64,000 nt of DNA from an uncultured Succinivibrio sp. (GTDB taxonomy: Bacteria; Pseudomonadota; Gammaproteobacteria; Enterobacterales; Succinivibrionaceae): contig CAKQDA010000010.1 in NCBI GenBank assembly GCA_934218695.1, positions 21,447 through 85,446 on the forward strand. Reading direction: 5' to 3'. Below are positions 9,197-18,833 of the stretch, piece after piece. Numbering within the stretch: position 1 is the first letter of the stretch; every line of letters begins with the position of its first letter. Position numbers and translations under genes: made by a program. Below the pieces are notes generated by a model, which was not told the origin of the DNA, made no database searches, and saw only the letters and a program-made list of their open reading frames with translations.

Positions 9197-10243
9197 TTAA
9201 ATTTTAACGAGAGTCTTAAGCTTTTCTATTACAGTTTCTGGTTTTATTCCCTTCAGGCAGGCGTAAGTTCCATATTTACAGGTTCTCTCAAAGCATGGGT
9301 GGCACTTCTCATCAGATTCAACGCAGATAGCTTTATCTGATAGCGGTGGAGTGTAGTTTGTTGAGGTTGAGCCGAAGATACATACCTGAGGGATATCTGC
9401 TGCAGCTACGGTGTGCATAAGACCAGAGTCATTGCATACTGCAGCTGTACACTGTCCTACAATATCAAGAGCTTCAGTAAGATTTGTTTTTCCTGCAATA
9501 TTGATAAAGTACTGCCGGGATTCATCTTTGAGTTTGTTGTAGATTGCTTCTACAGTAGGTATATCTTTTGCTGAACCCAACCCGACAACCATACCTCCAT
9601 TGCTTATCCAGTAGTCTGATACTGCAGCGAAGTATTCAACCGGCCATAATTTTGCCGGACCGTAGTTTGCTCCGCAACCTAAAACTAAAGCTTTGCGGGA
9701 AAAGTCCAGATTCAGCTCCTCAGCTCTGCTCTCATTGAGCTTTTTTATAACTAATTTTGGATAATCAAATTTTGGCAGATCTGATGCGGTTCTGACTTTG
9801 TCTTTATTAAAGGCAAGTGCCACATAACGCTCGACCATGTAAGGGAAATCTTTTTTGTTTGAGCGCATATTATTCAGAATAAAATATCTGGATTCTCCCT
9901 TAAATCCCCTTCTGTCAGGGATATTGGCAAACAGTGCAATAAGTGCTGATTTTAATGAATTAGGTAGAACAATCACACAGTCATAGTTGCCTGCTCTTAA
10001 TTTTTTCCCTTCTTCATAACGTTTTTTTAAGTCAAAAGCTCCATGCCCAAATGGATTGATGATTTTGTTATCGATTTCTTCCATTCTGTCCAGAATCGGC
10101 AAGGTGTATTTGGGAGCATAAACATCAATCGAACAGAGAGGATCGAGTTTTTTCAACATTTTTAAGAGGCTTTGAGACATGATGAGATCTCCAAGCCATG
10201 ATGGGGAAATAATAAGATATTTTTTTGAAACTGTATCTGCCAT
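9197..10243 (-). CDS. waaF: ADP-heptose:LPS heptosyltransferase II
   Basis: A glycosyltransferase family 9 enzyme that adds the second heptose of the inner core. The start at 10243 gives 348 residues, the same as E. coli WaaF, and places LIISPSWLGDLIMSQSL near the N terminus as in the family. The open frame extends 26 codons upstream to 10321 without a better ribosome site. The C-terminal cysteine-rich segment KCHPCFERTCKYG is typical of WaaF, as is VCNDSGLMHTVAA in the donor site. It forms an operon with waaA and is divergent from hldD, which makes its sugar donor. Confidence 0.94.
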   Translation of the reverse strand: MADTVSKKYLIISPSWLGDLIMSQSLLKMLKKLDPLCSIDVYAPKYTLPILDRMEEIDNKIINPFGHGAFDLKKRYEEGKKLRAGNYDCVIVLPNSLKSALIALFANIPDRRGFKGESRYFILNNMRSNKKDFPYMVERYVALAFNKDKVRTASDLPKFDYPKLVIKKLNESRAEELNLDFSRKALVLGCGANYGPAKLWPVEYFAAVSDYWISNGGMVVGLGSAKDIPTVEAIYNKLKDESRQYFINIAGKTNLTEALDIVGQCTAAVCNDSGLMHTVAAADIPQVCIFGSTSTNYTPPLSDKAICVESDEKCHPCFERTCKYGTYACLKGIKPETVIEKLKTLVKI

Positions 10244-10399
10244 AATTTCTAAGCTTCTGATTATTGTTGCATCTTTTATCTTTTGACTTATTGGGGTTGC
10301 TGAGAAATAGAAATAAGTCATACAAAAAAGTACTATTGTGATGATTTATCGTTATTAGATATTATAATTGAGAAATCAAAGTCAACTAAGGAAATTAAC

Positions 10400-11362
10400 A
10401 TGATTATTGTAACAGGTGGTTGCGGTTTTATCGGTTCAAATATCGTAAAACATTTAAATGATAGAGGTATCAAGGACATTTTAGTTGTTGATAACCTTAC
10501 TAATGGTCATAAATTCATCAATCTAACAGATCTTGATATTGCAGATTACATGGATAAAGAAGATTTTCTGCAGTTGGTTTTAAATGAAAAAGCTTTCGAT
10601 GCAAAATATGGTACAAAGAACATCGAAGCTATTTTCCATGAAGGAGCCTGCTCTTCCACAACAGAGTGGAATGGTAAGTACATCATGAAGAATAACTATG
10701 AATATACAGTCAACCTCTTTGAGTTTGCAGTAGCTCATAGAATTCCTTTCTTCTTTGCTTCTTCAGCCTCTACATACGGTGATGGAAACGTCTACGTTGA
10801 GGACAGAGAGAATGAAGGTCCACTAAACGTATACGGCTATTCTAAGTTCCTGTTTGATGAATATGTAAGAAGACGTCTTCCAAACCTAAAATCACAGGTT
10901 GTCGGTTTAAGATACTTCAATGTTTACGGTCCAAGAGAAGGTCATAAAGGCACAATGGCATCCGTAGCTTTTCATCTGAACAATCAGATGTTAAAGGGCG
11001 AAAATCCAAAATTGTTTGAAGGAACCGACGGTTATGAAAATGGCGGTCAGATGCGTGACTTCGTTTATGTTGGTGATGTAGCCGAAGTTAATCTGTGGTT
11101 CCTAGAACACAAAGGACCATCTGGAATCTATAACTGCGGTACTGGCAGAGCTGAGCCTTTCTTAAATATTGCAAAAGCTGTAATTAAGCATTTTGGTAGA
11201 GGTGAGGTTGAGTTTATTCCTTTCCCTGATCACTTAAGAGGACATTACCAGTGTTTTACACAGGCTGATTTAACTCAGCTACGTAATGCCGGTTGTGATG
11301 TTGAGTTCAAAACTGTGGCTCAGGGCGTTGCAGAGTATCTCAAATGGCTCAATTCGAAATAG
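10400..11362 (+). CDS. hldD: ADP-L-glycero-D-manno-heptose 6-epimerase
   Basis: It makes the ADP-heptose donor used by the two heptosyltransferases nearby. A short-chain dehydrogenase fold is visible: [11 protein letters not shown] at the N terminus binds NADP, SSASTYG supplies the serine, and YGYSK the catalytic Tyr and Lys. HldD-specific segments such as [12 protein letters not shown] are intact. Its 320 residues are close to the family length (E. coli 310). AAGGAAA lies before the ATG, and a TATAAT at 10363-10368 may be the -10 box. The last 19 bases overlap the start of glpG. Confidence 0.97.
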   Translation: MIIVTGGCGFIGSNIVKHLNDRGIKDILVVDNLTNGHKFINLTDLDIADYMDKEDFLQLVLNEKAFDAKYGTKNIEAIFHEGACSSTTEWNGKYIMKNNYEYTVNLFEFAVAHRIPFFFASSASTYGDGNVYVEDRENEGPLNVYGYSKFLFDEYVRRRLPNLKSQVVGLRYFNVYGPREGHKGTMASVAFHLNNQMLKGENPKLFEGTDGYENGGQMRDFVYVGDVAEVNLWFLEHKGPSGIYNCGTGRAEPFLNIAKAVIKHFGRGEVEFIPFPDHLRGHYQCFTQADLTQLRNAGCDVEFKTVAQGVAEYLKWLNSK

Positions 11363-12207
11363 TTGACGATTTTACCTACGAAGTATGCCTTCTCCCAAAA
11401 GAGAAGGCTTTGGGCTTTGTAGATTATCTTGCGTCAATAGGTATTAAGGCTAAAGCTAAAGAAAGTATGACAGGACGTTGTACTGTCTTTGTAACTAACA
11501 GCTTTGATATGAGCAGAGCTAAAAGAGAAGTTTTAAAATACGCCAACTCTCCTTTTGATGCAAAATTTACTCAGGCTTCCTGGAATAAGGGCAAGACTAT
11601 TCGCAGAGAAAAGCGGCTTAATGTGGGAATGCTGTTTCCTCTGTTTTTTGATATTTCATCAATTACAACCTTAGTTGAGATCATCTGTATTGCAGTCTAT
11701 GTGTTATCTTTAATTGATGACTCTCTGGTTATTCAGTATTTAGCTTTAGGTAAAGCTGAAATTTTCAGCAGCATAACTGACTACTATAAACTTTTAACTC
11801 CGACATTTGTTCATTTCTCCTTCATTCATATAGCTTTCAATCTGGTGATGTTTGAGGCTATGGCAAGGCCAATCGAAAGAACCTTTGGAAAAGTAAAATT
11901 CTTTTCACTGTTTATCAGTGTTGCTTTACTGTCTAATGTTGTACAGTACTGCTTTATGACAGATATGAATGGTTATTTTGGTGGGCTGTCAGGTGTTGTA
12001 TACGGTGTTATAGGTTATTCAGGAGTACTTTCAAGACGCAAAGATCTTCCTCCATCCTTTAATATTCCACCTGGACTGCTTACAGTGAGTGTGATCTTTA
12101 TTTTTATAAGTTTCTTCATGGGAGGAATAGCCAACCTTTGCCATATAGGTGGACTTGTGGTTGGAATGCTGTGGGGCTATTTTGATTTGAGAAAATTAAA
12201 GTTATGA
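11344..12207 (+). CDS. glpG: Rhomboid intramembrane protease GlpG
   Basis: A serine protease of the inner membrane that cleaves transmembrane substrates. The 287 residues (E. coli 276) comprise a soluble N-terminal GlpG domain (about 1-75), then six predicted membrane helices. The catalytic serine lies in [13 protein letters not shown] and the catalytic histidine in [13 protein letters not shown], which together form the Ser-His dyad. The start codon lies inside the last codons of hldD (19-base overlap), implying translational coupling. In E. coli glpG sits beside glpE and glpR instead. Confidence 0.95.
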   Translation: MAQFEIVDDFTYEVCLLPKEKALGFVDYLASIGIKAKAKESMTGRCTVFVTNSFDMSRAKREVLKYANSPFDAKFTQASWNKGKTIRREKRLNVGMLFPLFFDISSITTLVEIICIAVYVLSLIDDSLVIQYLALGKAEIFSSITDYYKLLTPTFVHFSFIHIAFNLVMFEAMARPIERTFGKVKFFSLFISVALLSNVVQYCFMTDMNGYFGGLSGVVYGVIGYSGVLSRRKDLPPSFNIPPGLLTVSVIFIFISFFMGGIANLCHIGGLVVGMLWGYFDLRKLKL

Positions 12208-12264
12208 AGCTCTTTTAAGTTTGTTTTGAAATTTTAATAACTTATGCTTCTCTTATGAGAACAA

Positions 12265-12301
12265 AAATGCCACCTTGCAGTTTGTTGCTTGGTGACATTT
12301 T
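12265..12301. terminator. Possible bidirectional terminator between glpG and gpmI
   Basis: AAAATGCCACC and GGTGACATTTT can pair with one mismatch around a 15-base loop, with A and T tracts at both ends. It lies between two converging genes. Confidence 0.45.
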
Positions 12302-12329
12302 ACTTAACCAGTTGTAACTGACAAATTAA

Positions 12330-13871
12330 CTAGTCTGCTAGTTTTACAATTGATTTACCGGTCATCTCAGCAGGTACATCAATACCCTTTAGATATAACA
12401 TGGTAGGAGCGATATCAGACAGGCGACCGTCGGTACGCATTGTTGCTTTTCTGCCGAAGTAGATGAAAGGAACTGGCAGGTTGGTGTGGGCAGTGTAAGG
12501 AACACCAGTTTGTAGATCCTTCATTCTCTCACAGTTACCGTGGTCAGCAGTGATTAAGCACTCACCATCAACTTTCTTTAATGACTCGATTACACGACCG
12601 ATGCAGTGATCAACTGCTTCGCAGGCCTTAACAGCAGCATCAAATACGCCAGTATGACCAACCATATCACCGTTAGGGTAGTTGCATATAATCATGTCGT
12701 ATTTTCCTGACTCAATAGCAGTACATAACTTGTCTGTTAACTCTGTTGAGCTCATCTCTGGCTGCAGGTCATAAGTTGCAACCTTAGGACTCTGGATAAG
12801 AATTCTGTCTTCGCCAGGGAACTGTGTTTCAACACCACCGTTGAAGAAGAAGGTTACGTGAGCGTATTTTTCAGTCTCAGAAATACGTAACTGAGTCATT
12901 CCCTTCTTAGATAACCACTCACCTAAGGTATTGGTTAAATCCTCTGGTGGGTAAGCACAATCTGTCTTAATGTCGGCAGCGTACTGGGTTAACATTACGA
13001 AGCTTGCTAATTTTGGTTTAACTTCACGCTTGAAACCAGTGAATTCTGCATCGGAGTTTACAAAAGAGCGTGTGATCTGACGAGCGCGGTCAGCACGGAA
13101 GTTCATGAAAACTAATGAGTCACCATCCTGTAAAGGAGCCTTTTCTCCAATTACAGATGCTTTTACGAACTCATCGTTCTCATCACGAGCGTAAGCTGCA
13201 TCTAAAGCTTCATCAGCTGTTGCAAAAGGTGCAAACTGGCTCTTAGCCTGAGTTAACAGGTCATAAGCCTGCTGAACACGATCCCAGCGGTTATCACGAT
13301 CCATTGCATAGTAACGTCCAACCATGGTAGCGATACGACCAACACCAGCTTCCTTGAATGCATTCTCGATAACCTTGATGTAATTATGTGCTGAGCGTGG
13401 AGCAACGTCACGACCGTCAGTGAATGCATGGAAGTAAACTTTCTTTGCGCCGCGCTGAGCTGCAAGCTTAATCATTGCAACAATATGGTCCTGATGAGAA
13501 TGAACTCCGCCAGGAGACATTAAACCCATGATGTGAACTGCTTTGTCAGCTTTAACGGCAGCATCAACTGCTTTGCATAAGGTTTCGTTTTTGAAGAAGT
13601 CACCATCTTCAATTGCTTTACCAATTCTGGTTAATTCCTGATAAACAATACGACCTGCACCAATGTTGGTGTGACCTACTTCAGAGTTACCCATCTGACC
13701 TGCAGGCAGACCTACATCAATACCTGAAGCCTGAATGTCAGTGTGAGCATAGTTTGCTTCAAGGTTGTCTAGGTTTGGTGTCTTTGCAGCTGCTACAGCA
13801 TTAAAATCTTTGATAGGATTGTCTCCCCAACCATCCATGATAATTAGGGCTAAAGGTTTCTTTTTTGTCAT
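12330..13871 (-). CDS. gpmI: Cofactor-independent phosphoglycerate mutase
   Basis: It interconverts 3- and 2-phosphoglycerate in glycolysis using two Mn ions and a phosphoserine. The motif [10 protein letters not shown] opens the phosphatase-like domain, [15 protein letters not shown] holds the phosphorylated serine, and ITADHGNCE is a metal-binding site. From 13871 it has 513 residues (E. coli 514). Two other in-frame ATGs at 13886 and 13913 lie upstream, and none of the three has a clear ribosome site. In E. coli too gpmI lies next to the yibN-secB-gpsA cluster. Confidence 0.95.
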   Translation of the reverse strand: MTKKKPLALIIMDGWGDNPIKDFNAVAAAKTPNLDNLEANYAHTDIQASGIDVGLPAGQMGNSEVGHTNIGAGRIVYQELTRIGKAIEDGDFFKNETLCKAVDAAVKADKAVHIMGLMSPGGVHSHQDHIVAMIKLAAQRGAKKVYFHAFTDGRDVAPRSAHNYIKVIENAFKEAGVGRIATMVGRYYAMDRDNRWDRVQQAYDLLTQAKSQFAPFATADEALDAAYARDENDEFVKASVIGEKAPLQDGDSLVFMNFRADRARQITRSFVNSDAEFTGFKREVKPKLASFVMLTQYAADIKTDCAYPPEDLTNTLGEWLSKKGMTQLRISETEKYAHVTFFFNGGVETQFPGEDRILIQSPKVATYDLQPEMSSTELTDKLCTAIESGKYDMIICNYPNGDMVGHTGVFDAAVKACEAVDHCIGRVIESLKKVDGECLITADHGNCERMKDLQTGVPYTAHTNLPVPFIYFGRKATMRTDGRLSDIAPTMLYLKGIDVPAEMTGKSIVKLAD

Positions 13872-14234
13872 ACTTGTTGTACTCATCAAAAAAATAAAAA
13901 AAATAGCTGGCATTATTTTACAGTTTTTTTGTAGCGTTTTAATGAGTTTTTAAAGCAATTTTATCAATTTGGTAAAATAGTTAGTCTAAACTAACTTGGT
14001 AAAGGCAAATATATTCACTGTTTGTTTGAACAGAATTAGACTAAAGTTAGGACAGAAATGACATTTTTAACAATTTTCTGCAGCCCTAATTTTTGAAAAT
14101 TATCATGCAAAATGATTCTAGGATGCATTAAACCTAGCAAATGTGAGCTTAGATGTTTTTGTCAGAGCACTTGTTATGCTAAAATTCTGCATTAAACATT
14201 TTTGACAAGTTTTTTGACAACAAGAGGTGTCATT
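13872..14234. other. Divergent control region, gpmI to yibN
   Basis: About 360 AT-rich bases between divergent genes. A small inverted repeat GTTAGT-CTAA-ACTAAC lies at 13980-13995. The 9-mer TTAGTCTAA (13981-13989) recurs in reverse orientation at 14036-14044. Two TTGACA motifs at 14202 and 14214 lie just before the yibN start. I see no coding potential. Confidence 0.5.
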
Positions 14235-14699
14235 GTGGGTGATTTATTCTCATCTGACAATTTAGAACAATATATTGAATTTGCCAGTCGCCACCAAATC
14301 ATGGTACTGGTTTTTATAGCCCTGTTTTGTGCTTTAATTTACACTCAAGTTCGCATTATGATTGCTAGAGTTAAGAAATTAGGTTCAAATGCGGCAACTG
14401 TAATGGTAAATCGTGAAAATGGTGTTTATGTTGATGTAAGAGCAAATAATCTGTTCTCACAGGGGCATATTGCAGGCTCAGTAAACATTACTTTACAGGA
14501 TATCAAATCAGGAAAACTCAATAGAATCGACAGCTACAAGGATAGACCTGTTATTCTTGTTGGCAAAGATAAGATGGATTCAGATTGTTTCAACGGAGCT
14601 GTTTCATTGAAAAAACAGGGTTACACCAAAGTATTTACTTTAGATGGTGGTATTACTCAGTGGTCAATGGATAACCTACCTCTGTCAAACAAAAATTAA
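14235..14699 (+). CDS. yibN: Membrane-anchored rhodanese-like protein YibN
   Basis: The protein has an N-terminal membrane helix (about residues 20-40) followed by a rhodanese domain. I start it at the GTG at 14235, since GAGGTG lies 5 bases before it; the open frame reaches 14202 only through a TTG inside promoter-like sequence. The rhodanese loop expected to hold a cysteine reads VGKDKMDSDC, so the canonical CxxxxR active loop is not obvious, and sulfur-transfer activity is uncertain. It lies immediately upstream of secB and gpsA as in E. coli, where grxC intervenes; grxC is missing here. Confidence 0.88.
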   Translation: MGDLFSSDNLEQYIEFASRHQIMVLVFIALFCALIYTQVRIMIARVKKLGSNAATVMVNRENGVYVDVRANNLFSQGHIAGSVNITLQDIKSGKLNRIDSYKDRPVILVGKDKMDSDCFNGAVSLKKQGYTKVFTLDGGITQWSMDNLPLSNKN

Positions 14700-14721
14700 T
14701 TTAATCATAAGGAAATAAAAA

Positions 14722-15237
14722 ATGTCTGACAACGCAAATACACAAAATCAGAACACAGATCAGCCTGCATTTGATATCGTAAGAATCTATGCTAAAGACT
14801 GCTCATTAGAGACCCCTAATCTTCCAGGTTTATTTACAAAAGAGTGGAAGCCTGAGATCAAGATTGATTTTGATGCAAAAACCCAGAATATTGCTGAGGA
14901 CAACTATGAGGTTGATCTGAGAGTTACTGTAACCTGCACATTAGATAAAGAAACTGCATTTATTTGTGAAGTTCATCAGGCAGGTATCTTCTTGGTTCAC
15001 AAGGTAGATAAAGAATCAGCTGAGTACTTATTAAACGGTGTAGCTCCTAATATTCTGTACCCATATGCAAGAGAACATATTGCTTCATTAATTAGTAGAG
15101 CATCTTTCCCTCCATTTAATCTGCGTCCATTAAACTTTGAAGCTATGTTCAGAGCTCACAAAGCTGAAGAGGCTGCTAAAGCCCAGCAGTCAGACGTAGC
15201 AAACGGCGAAGCTAAGAACGAGGCTCCACAGGCTTAG
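14722..15237 (+). CDS. secB: Protein-export chaperone SecB
   Basis: A tetrameric chaperone that keeps precursor proteins unfolded and delivers them to SecA. The 171 residues (E. coli 155) show the family core FDIVRIYAKDCSLETPN, FICEVHQAGIF and LYPYAREHIASLISRASFPP, followed by LRPLNFEAMF. The N-terminal 15 residues are polar and the C-terminal 25 are Ala/Glu-rich and variable. It lies in the yibN-secB-gpsA operon with short spacers. Confidence 0.97.
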   Translation: MSDNANTQNQNTDQPAFDIVRIYAKDCSLETPNLPGLFTKEWKPEIKIDFDAKTQNIAEDNYEVDLRVTVTCTLDKETAFICEVHQAGIFLVHKVDKESAEYLLNGVAPNILYPYAREHIASLISRASFPPFNLRPLNFEAMFRAHKAEEAAKAQQSDVANGEAKNEAPQA

Positions 15238-15248
15238 TTGAGCGAACT

Positions 15249-16253
15249 ATGTCTGAATATTCCTGTTCTTTAAGTGTGATAGGTGCCGGTTCCTACGGTA
15301 CCTCTCTAGCACAATCTACAGCATCAAAAGGTTTACCTGTGATGCTGTGGTGCCGTAATCCTGTTAACGCAGAAAAAATGCAGCGGGACCGCGTCAATGA
15401 AAAGTACCTTCCTGGCATAAGATTTAAAGATACACTAACCGTATCAAGTTCATTGGAAGAGGTTGTAAAGGCTTCAAAGAATGTTCTGGTAGTTGTACCA
15501 TCTCATACTTTTGCTCAGGTGCTTGCCTCAATTAAACCTTTTTTAAACTCTGATCATAGAATTGCCTGGGCTACTAAAGGCCTGGATAAATCTTCGGGCA
15601 GATTATTAAGTGATGTAGCTGAAGATATTTTAGGTTCATCTACACCTATGGCTGCACTGTCTGGACCAACCTTTGCTATTGAACTTGCAAAAGGACTGCC
15701 AACAGCCATAGCCATGGCAGGAACTGATGAACAGTTCATTAAAGAATTTTCTGAGTTGATGCATACCAAGACTTTCAGAATTTACGGAAGTGATGATTTA
15801 TTAGGTCTTCAGCTTGGTGGTGCTATTAAAAACGTTATTGCAATAGGTTCAGGTCTTTCTGATGGTTTGGGCTATGGAGCTAATGCAAGAACTGCTCTTA
15901 TTACCCGCGGTTTAGTGGAAATGACAAGATTTGGAGTGGCTTTTGGCGCTACTCCAAAATCATTTATGGGGTTGTCTGGATTGGGAGATCTTATTCTTAC
16001 CTGTACTGATAATCAGTCACGTAATCGCCGTTTTGGCTACTATCTGGGTCAGGGGTTTTCCTGTCAGGAAGCTTTAGACAAGATCGGTCAGGTGGTTGAA
16101 GGTTACACCATGAGTGCAGTTGTAAAAGATCTCTGTGAAAAACTATCCGTGCAGATGCCTATCTGTACTGAAGTTTACAATGTTCTGTATAAAGGGAAAT
16201 CAGGAAGAGAGGCTGCGATGTCTCTATTAAGCAGAGAACAGAAATCTGAATAA
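15249..16253 (+). CDS. gpsA: Glycerol-3-phosphate dehydrogenase [NAD(P)+]
   Basis: It reduces dihydroxyacetone phosphate to sn-glycerol 3-phosphate, the backbone of phospholipids. The 334 residues (E. coli 339) start with the dinucleotide-binding motif VIGAGSYGTSLAQ. The substrate-site lysine region AIKNVIAIGSGLSDGLGYG and NARTALITRGLVEM are intact, as is the GLSGLGDLILTC segment. It closes the yibN-secB-gpsA operon before a strong terminator. Confidence 0.97.
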   Translation: MSEYSCSLSVIGAGSYGTSLAQSTASKGLPVMLWCRNPVNAEKMQRDRVNEKYLPGIRFKDTLTVSSSLEEVVKASKNVLVVVPSHTFAQVLASIKPFLNSDHRIAWATKGLDKSSGRLLSDVAEDILGSSTPMAALSGPTFAIELAKGLPTAIAMAGTDEQFIKEFSELMHTKTFRIYGSDDLLGLQLGGAIKNVIAIGSGLSDGLGYGANARTALITRGLVEMTRFGVAFGATPKSFMGLSGLGDLILTCTDNQSRNRRFGYYLGQGFSCQEALDKIGQVVEGYTMSAVVKDLCEKLSVQMPICTEVYNVLYKGKSGREAAMSLLSREQKSE

Positions 16254-16271
16254 TTCATGATCTTTTAAGAA

Positions 16272-16298
16272 AAAAAACGGACCACAGGTCCGTTTTTT
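16272..16298. terminator. Bidirectional terminator between gpsA and nfuA
   Basis: The stem CGGACC at 16278-16283 and GGTCCG at 16287-16292, with an ACA loop, is flanked by an A run and a T run. It lies between two converging genes and can serve both. Confidence 0.9.
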
Positions 16299-16313
16299 GT
16301 TAAGAAGTAATTG

Positions 16314-16904
16314 TTAACCGTAAGTTTGGTCAGTAACTTCATGTGCAGTAACATCAACAACGTCTTTTATCATACCAGGGAATGCCTGATTTAACTGAGT
16401 CTGGATTCCTTCCTTTAAAGTTACTCCCACCATTGAGCAGCCAAGGCAACCACCAGTGAACTTGACTTTTACGATGCCATCATCTGTAACATCAACCAAT
16501 GAGACAGCACCACCGTGTGCTGCCAAAGAAGGACTTACTGTGGAATCGATGAATTTCTTCAAACGATCAAACAGAGTTGCATCTGCAGGCAGATCCTGTT
16601 TATTAAGGTTAGGGGCATGGAAAGTCAGCAGGTCTTCACCATCATCGTTCTTTGTTAAATCGATAACTGAATCATCCAGATATTCAGACACAGAACTGTC
16701 GATTACAATTTCAAAGCCCTTCATCTGAAAGTGCTCATCGTTAGAGGTGATGTACTCTTTAGGACAATATAAAATTCCACACTGGACGCCTGGTGTGCCA
16801 ACATTAGATGCAGTAAGACGGATAGCCAAACCTTCCATCTTCTGCTTGTTAATGATGTTTAAAAAGTATTCTTGTGCTTTATTGCTAACACTAATTTTAC
16901 TCAT
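16314..16904 (-). CDS. nfuA: Fe/S biogenesis protein NfuA
   Basis: An iron-sulfur cluster carrier that passes 4Fe-4S clusters to target proteins, notably under stress. The N-terminal half (about 1-95) is the degenerate A-type domain and the C-terminal half is the NifU domain with the cluster-binding CxxC in GGCLGCSMVG. The 196 residues fit the family (E. coli 191). It is a single gene on the minus strand, converging with gpsA. Confidence 0.96.
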   Translation of the reverse strand: MSKISVSNKAQEYFLNIINKQKMEGLAIRLTASNVGTPGVQCGILYCPKEYITSNDEHFQMKGFEIVIDSSVSEYLDDSVIDLTKNDDGEDLLTFHAPNLNKQDLPADATLFDRLKKFIDSTVSPSLAAHGGAVSLVDVTDDGIVKVKFTGGCLGCSMVGVTLKEGIQTQLNQAFPGMIKDVVDVTAHEVTDQTYG

Positions 16905-17091
16905 AGGAACCTTTTTGCTGTGCCGAAAATTTCAGTTCGGACTTCTGTTAATCAAAAATCATTTGTGCTTCATTGTATATGATTTTTGACTTTTTTCAGC
17001 TTTACAAAAACTAAATAAAAAAAATTTTCAAAGTTGATAAATATTGATCGATTTATTTTTTAAAAAATATGCACAAATTTTCAAATTACGG

Positions 17092-17146
17092 TAAAATCAG
17101 AGATGTAACTATAGAAACCTGAGTCTCACTCAGATAACACGTGGAG
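17092..17146 (+). promoter_or_regulatory. pckA promoter and 5' leader hairpin
   Basis: TAAAAT at 17092-17097 is the likely -10 box, with no good -35. About 15 bases into the expected transcript lies CTGAGT-CTC-ACTCAG (17119-17133), a perfect 6-bp hairpin, and then the ribosome site GGAG at 17143-17146. The upstream TTGATAAATATTGATC at 17034-17049 resembles an FNR/CRP-family half-site. The weak -35 together with high-expression codon use suggests an activator; that is inference. Confidence 0.5.
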
Positions 17147-17152
17147 AAAAAA

Positions 17153-18760
17153 ATGAGCTTATTTGAAGAGCTTGATTTAGCTAAGTATGGTATCAGCGGT
17201 GCAGCTGAGATCGTTCACAACCCATCATATGAGACCTTATTCGCAGAAGAGACCAAAGCAGGTCTAGACGGCTACGACAAGGGCTACCAGACTGAGATGG
17301 GTGCTGTAGATGTAATGACTGGTGTTTATACTGGTCGTTCTCCTAAGGATAAGTTCATCGTTAAGGATGACACCTCAAAGGATACTTTCTGGTGGACAAC
17401 CGATGAGTTCAAGAATGATAACAAGCCTCTATCAACAGAGTCTTGGAATGAGTTAAAGAAGTTAGCAGGCAAAGAGCTGTCAAACAAGAAGTTATATGTT
17501 GTTGATGGTTTCTGTGGTGCTAACGCAAACACCCGTATGGCAATTCGTTTCGTTGTAGAGGTTGCATGGCAGGCTCACTTCGTAACCAATATGTTCATTC
17601 GTCCATCAGCTGAAGAGTTAAAGAACTTCAAGCCTGATTTCGTAGTTTTAAACGCTTCAAAGGCAAAAGTTGAGAACTACAAAGAGTTAGGTTTAAATTC
17701 AGAGACTGCAGTTGTATTCAACTTAACTGAGCGTATGCAGTTAATCCTGAACACCTGGTACGGTGGTGAGATGAAGAAAGGTATGTTCTCAATGATGAAC
17801 TACTTCTTACCATTAAAGGGCATCGCTGCAATGCACTGTTCTGCAAACACCGATAAGGAAGGCAAGAATACAGCTATCTTCTTCGGTCTGTCAGGTACTG
17901 GTAAGACCACCCTTTCAACAGATCCAAAGCGTTTACTGATCGGTGACGATGAGCACGGCTGGGATGATGAAGGCGTATTCAACTTCGAAGGTGGTTGCTA
18001 TGCTAAGGTAATCAACCTGTCAAAGGAAAACGAGCCTGATATTTGGGCAGCAATCAAGCGTGACGCTCTGTTAGAGAACGTAACAGTTGATGCAAATGGT
18101 AAGATCGATTTCACTGACAAGTCAGTAACCGAGAATACCCGTGTTTCATACCCAATTTACCACATCAAGAACATCGTAAAGCCAATTTCAAAGGGCCCTG
18201 CTGCTAAGCGCGTAATCTTCTTATCAGCTGATGCTTTCGGTGTATTACCTCCAGTATCAATCCTTGATAAAGAGCAGACTCAGTACTACTTCTTATCAGG
18301 CTTCACAGCTAAGTTAGCTGGTACAGAGCGTGGTATTACCGAGCCTACCCCAACCTTCTCATCATGCTTCGGCGCTGCTTTCTTATCATTACCTCCAACT
18401 AAGTACGCAGAAGTACTTGTTAAGAGAATGGAGCAGTCAGGTGCTAAGGCATACTTAGTAAACACTGGTTGGAATGGTACCGGCAAGCGTATCTCTATTA
18501 AGGATACCCGTGGTATTATCGATGCAATCTTAGACGGTTCAATCGATACTGCTGAGACCAAGACAATCCCTGTATTTTCATTCAAGGTTCCAACAGCATT
18601 ACCAGGCGTTGATTCTAAGATCTTAGATCCACGTGACACCTATGCAGATGCTTCACAGTGGGATGCAAAGGCTAAGGACTTAGCTGAGCGCTTCATCAAG
18701 AACTTCAAGAAGTTCGAAGCTTTAGGTGGTAACCTAGTTAAGGCTGGTCCACAGTTATAA
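17153..18760 (+). CDS. pckA: Phosphoenolpyruvate carboxykinase (ATP)
   Basis: It interconverts oxaloacetate plus ATP with PEP, ADP and CO2. In succinate-forming anaerobes it runs as the main CO2-fixing step. The P-loop [12 protein letters not shown] and the metal and nucleotide motif [20 protein letters not shown] are intact. The start at 17153 has GGAG 6 bases upstream and gives 535 residues (E. coli 540). Codon use is strikingly different from neighbours (AAG, CGT and TAC rich), as in very highly expressed genes. It is a single gene with a strong terminator. Confidence 0.98.
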   Translation: MSLFEELDLAKYGISGAAEIVHNPSYETLFAEETKAGLDGYDKGYQTEMGAVDVMTGVYTGRSPKDKFIVKDDTSKDTFWWTTDEFKNDNKPLSTESWNELKKLAGKELSNKKLYVVDGFCGANANTRMAIRFVVEVAWQAHFVTNMFIRPSAEELKNFKPDFVVLNASKAKVENYKELGLNSETAVVFNLTERMQLILNTWYGGEMKKGMFSMMNYFLPLKGIAAMHCSANTDKEGKNTAIFFGLSGTGKTTLSTDPKRLLIGDDEHGWDDEGVFNFEGGCYAKVINLSKENEPDIWAAIKRDALLENVTVDANGKIDFTDKSVTENTRVSYPIYHIKNIVKPISKGPAAKRVIFLSADAFGVLPPVSILDKEQTQYYFLSGFTAKLAGTERGITEPTPTFSSCFGAAFLSLPPTKYAEVLVKRMEQSGAKAYLVNTGWNGTGKRISIKDTRGIIDAILDGSIDTAETKTIPVFSFKVPTALPGVDSKILDPRDTYADASQWDAKAKDLAERFIKNFKKFEALGGNLVKAGPQL

Positions 18761-18788
18761 TCTGATTTTTTAGATTAAACTGAAATAA

Positions 18789-18815
18789 CCCGGTACATTT
18801 GATGTACCGGGTTTT
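18789..18815 (+). terminator. pckA terminator
   Basis: A 9-bp perfect stem CCCGGTACA / TGTACCGGG around TTTGA is followed by TTTT. It lies 28 bases after the pckA stop and before the greB ribosome site. Confidence 0.9.
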
Positions 18816-18833
18816 AAGTTTTTTAGGAGCTAT

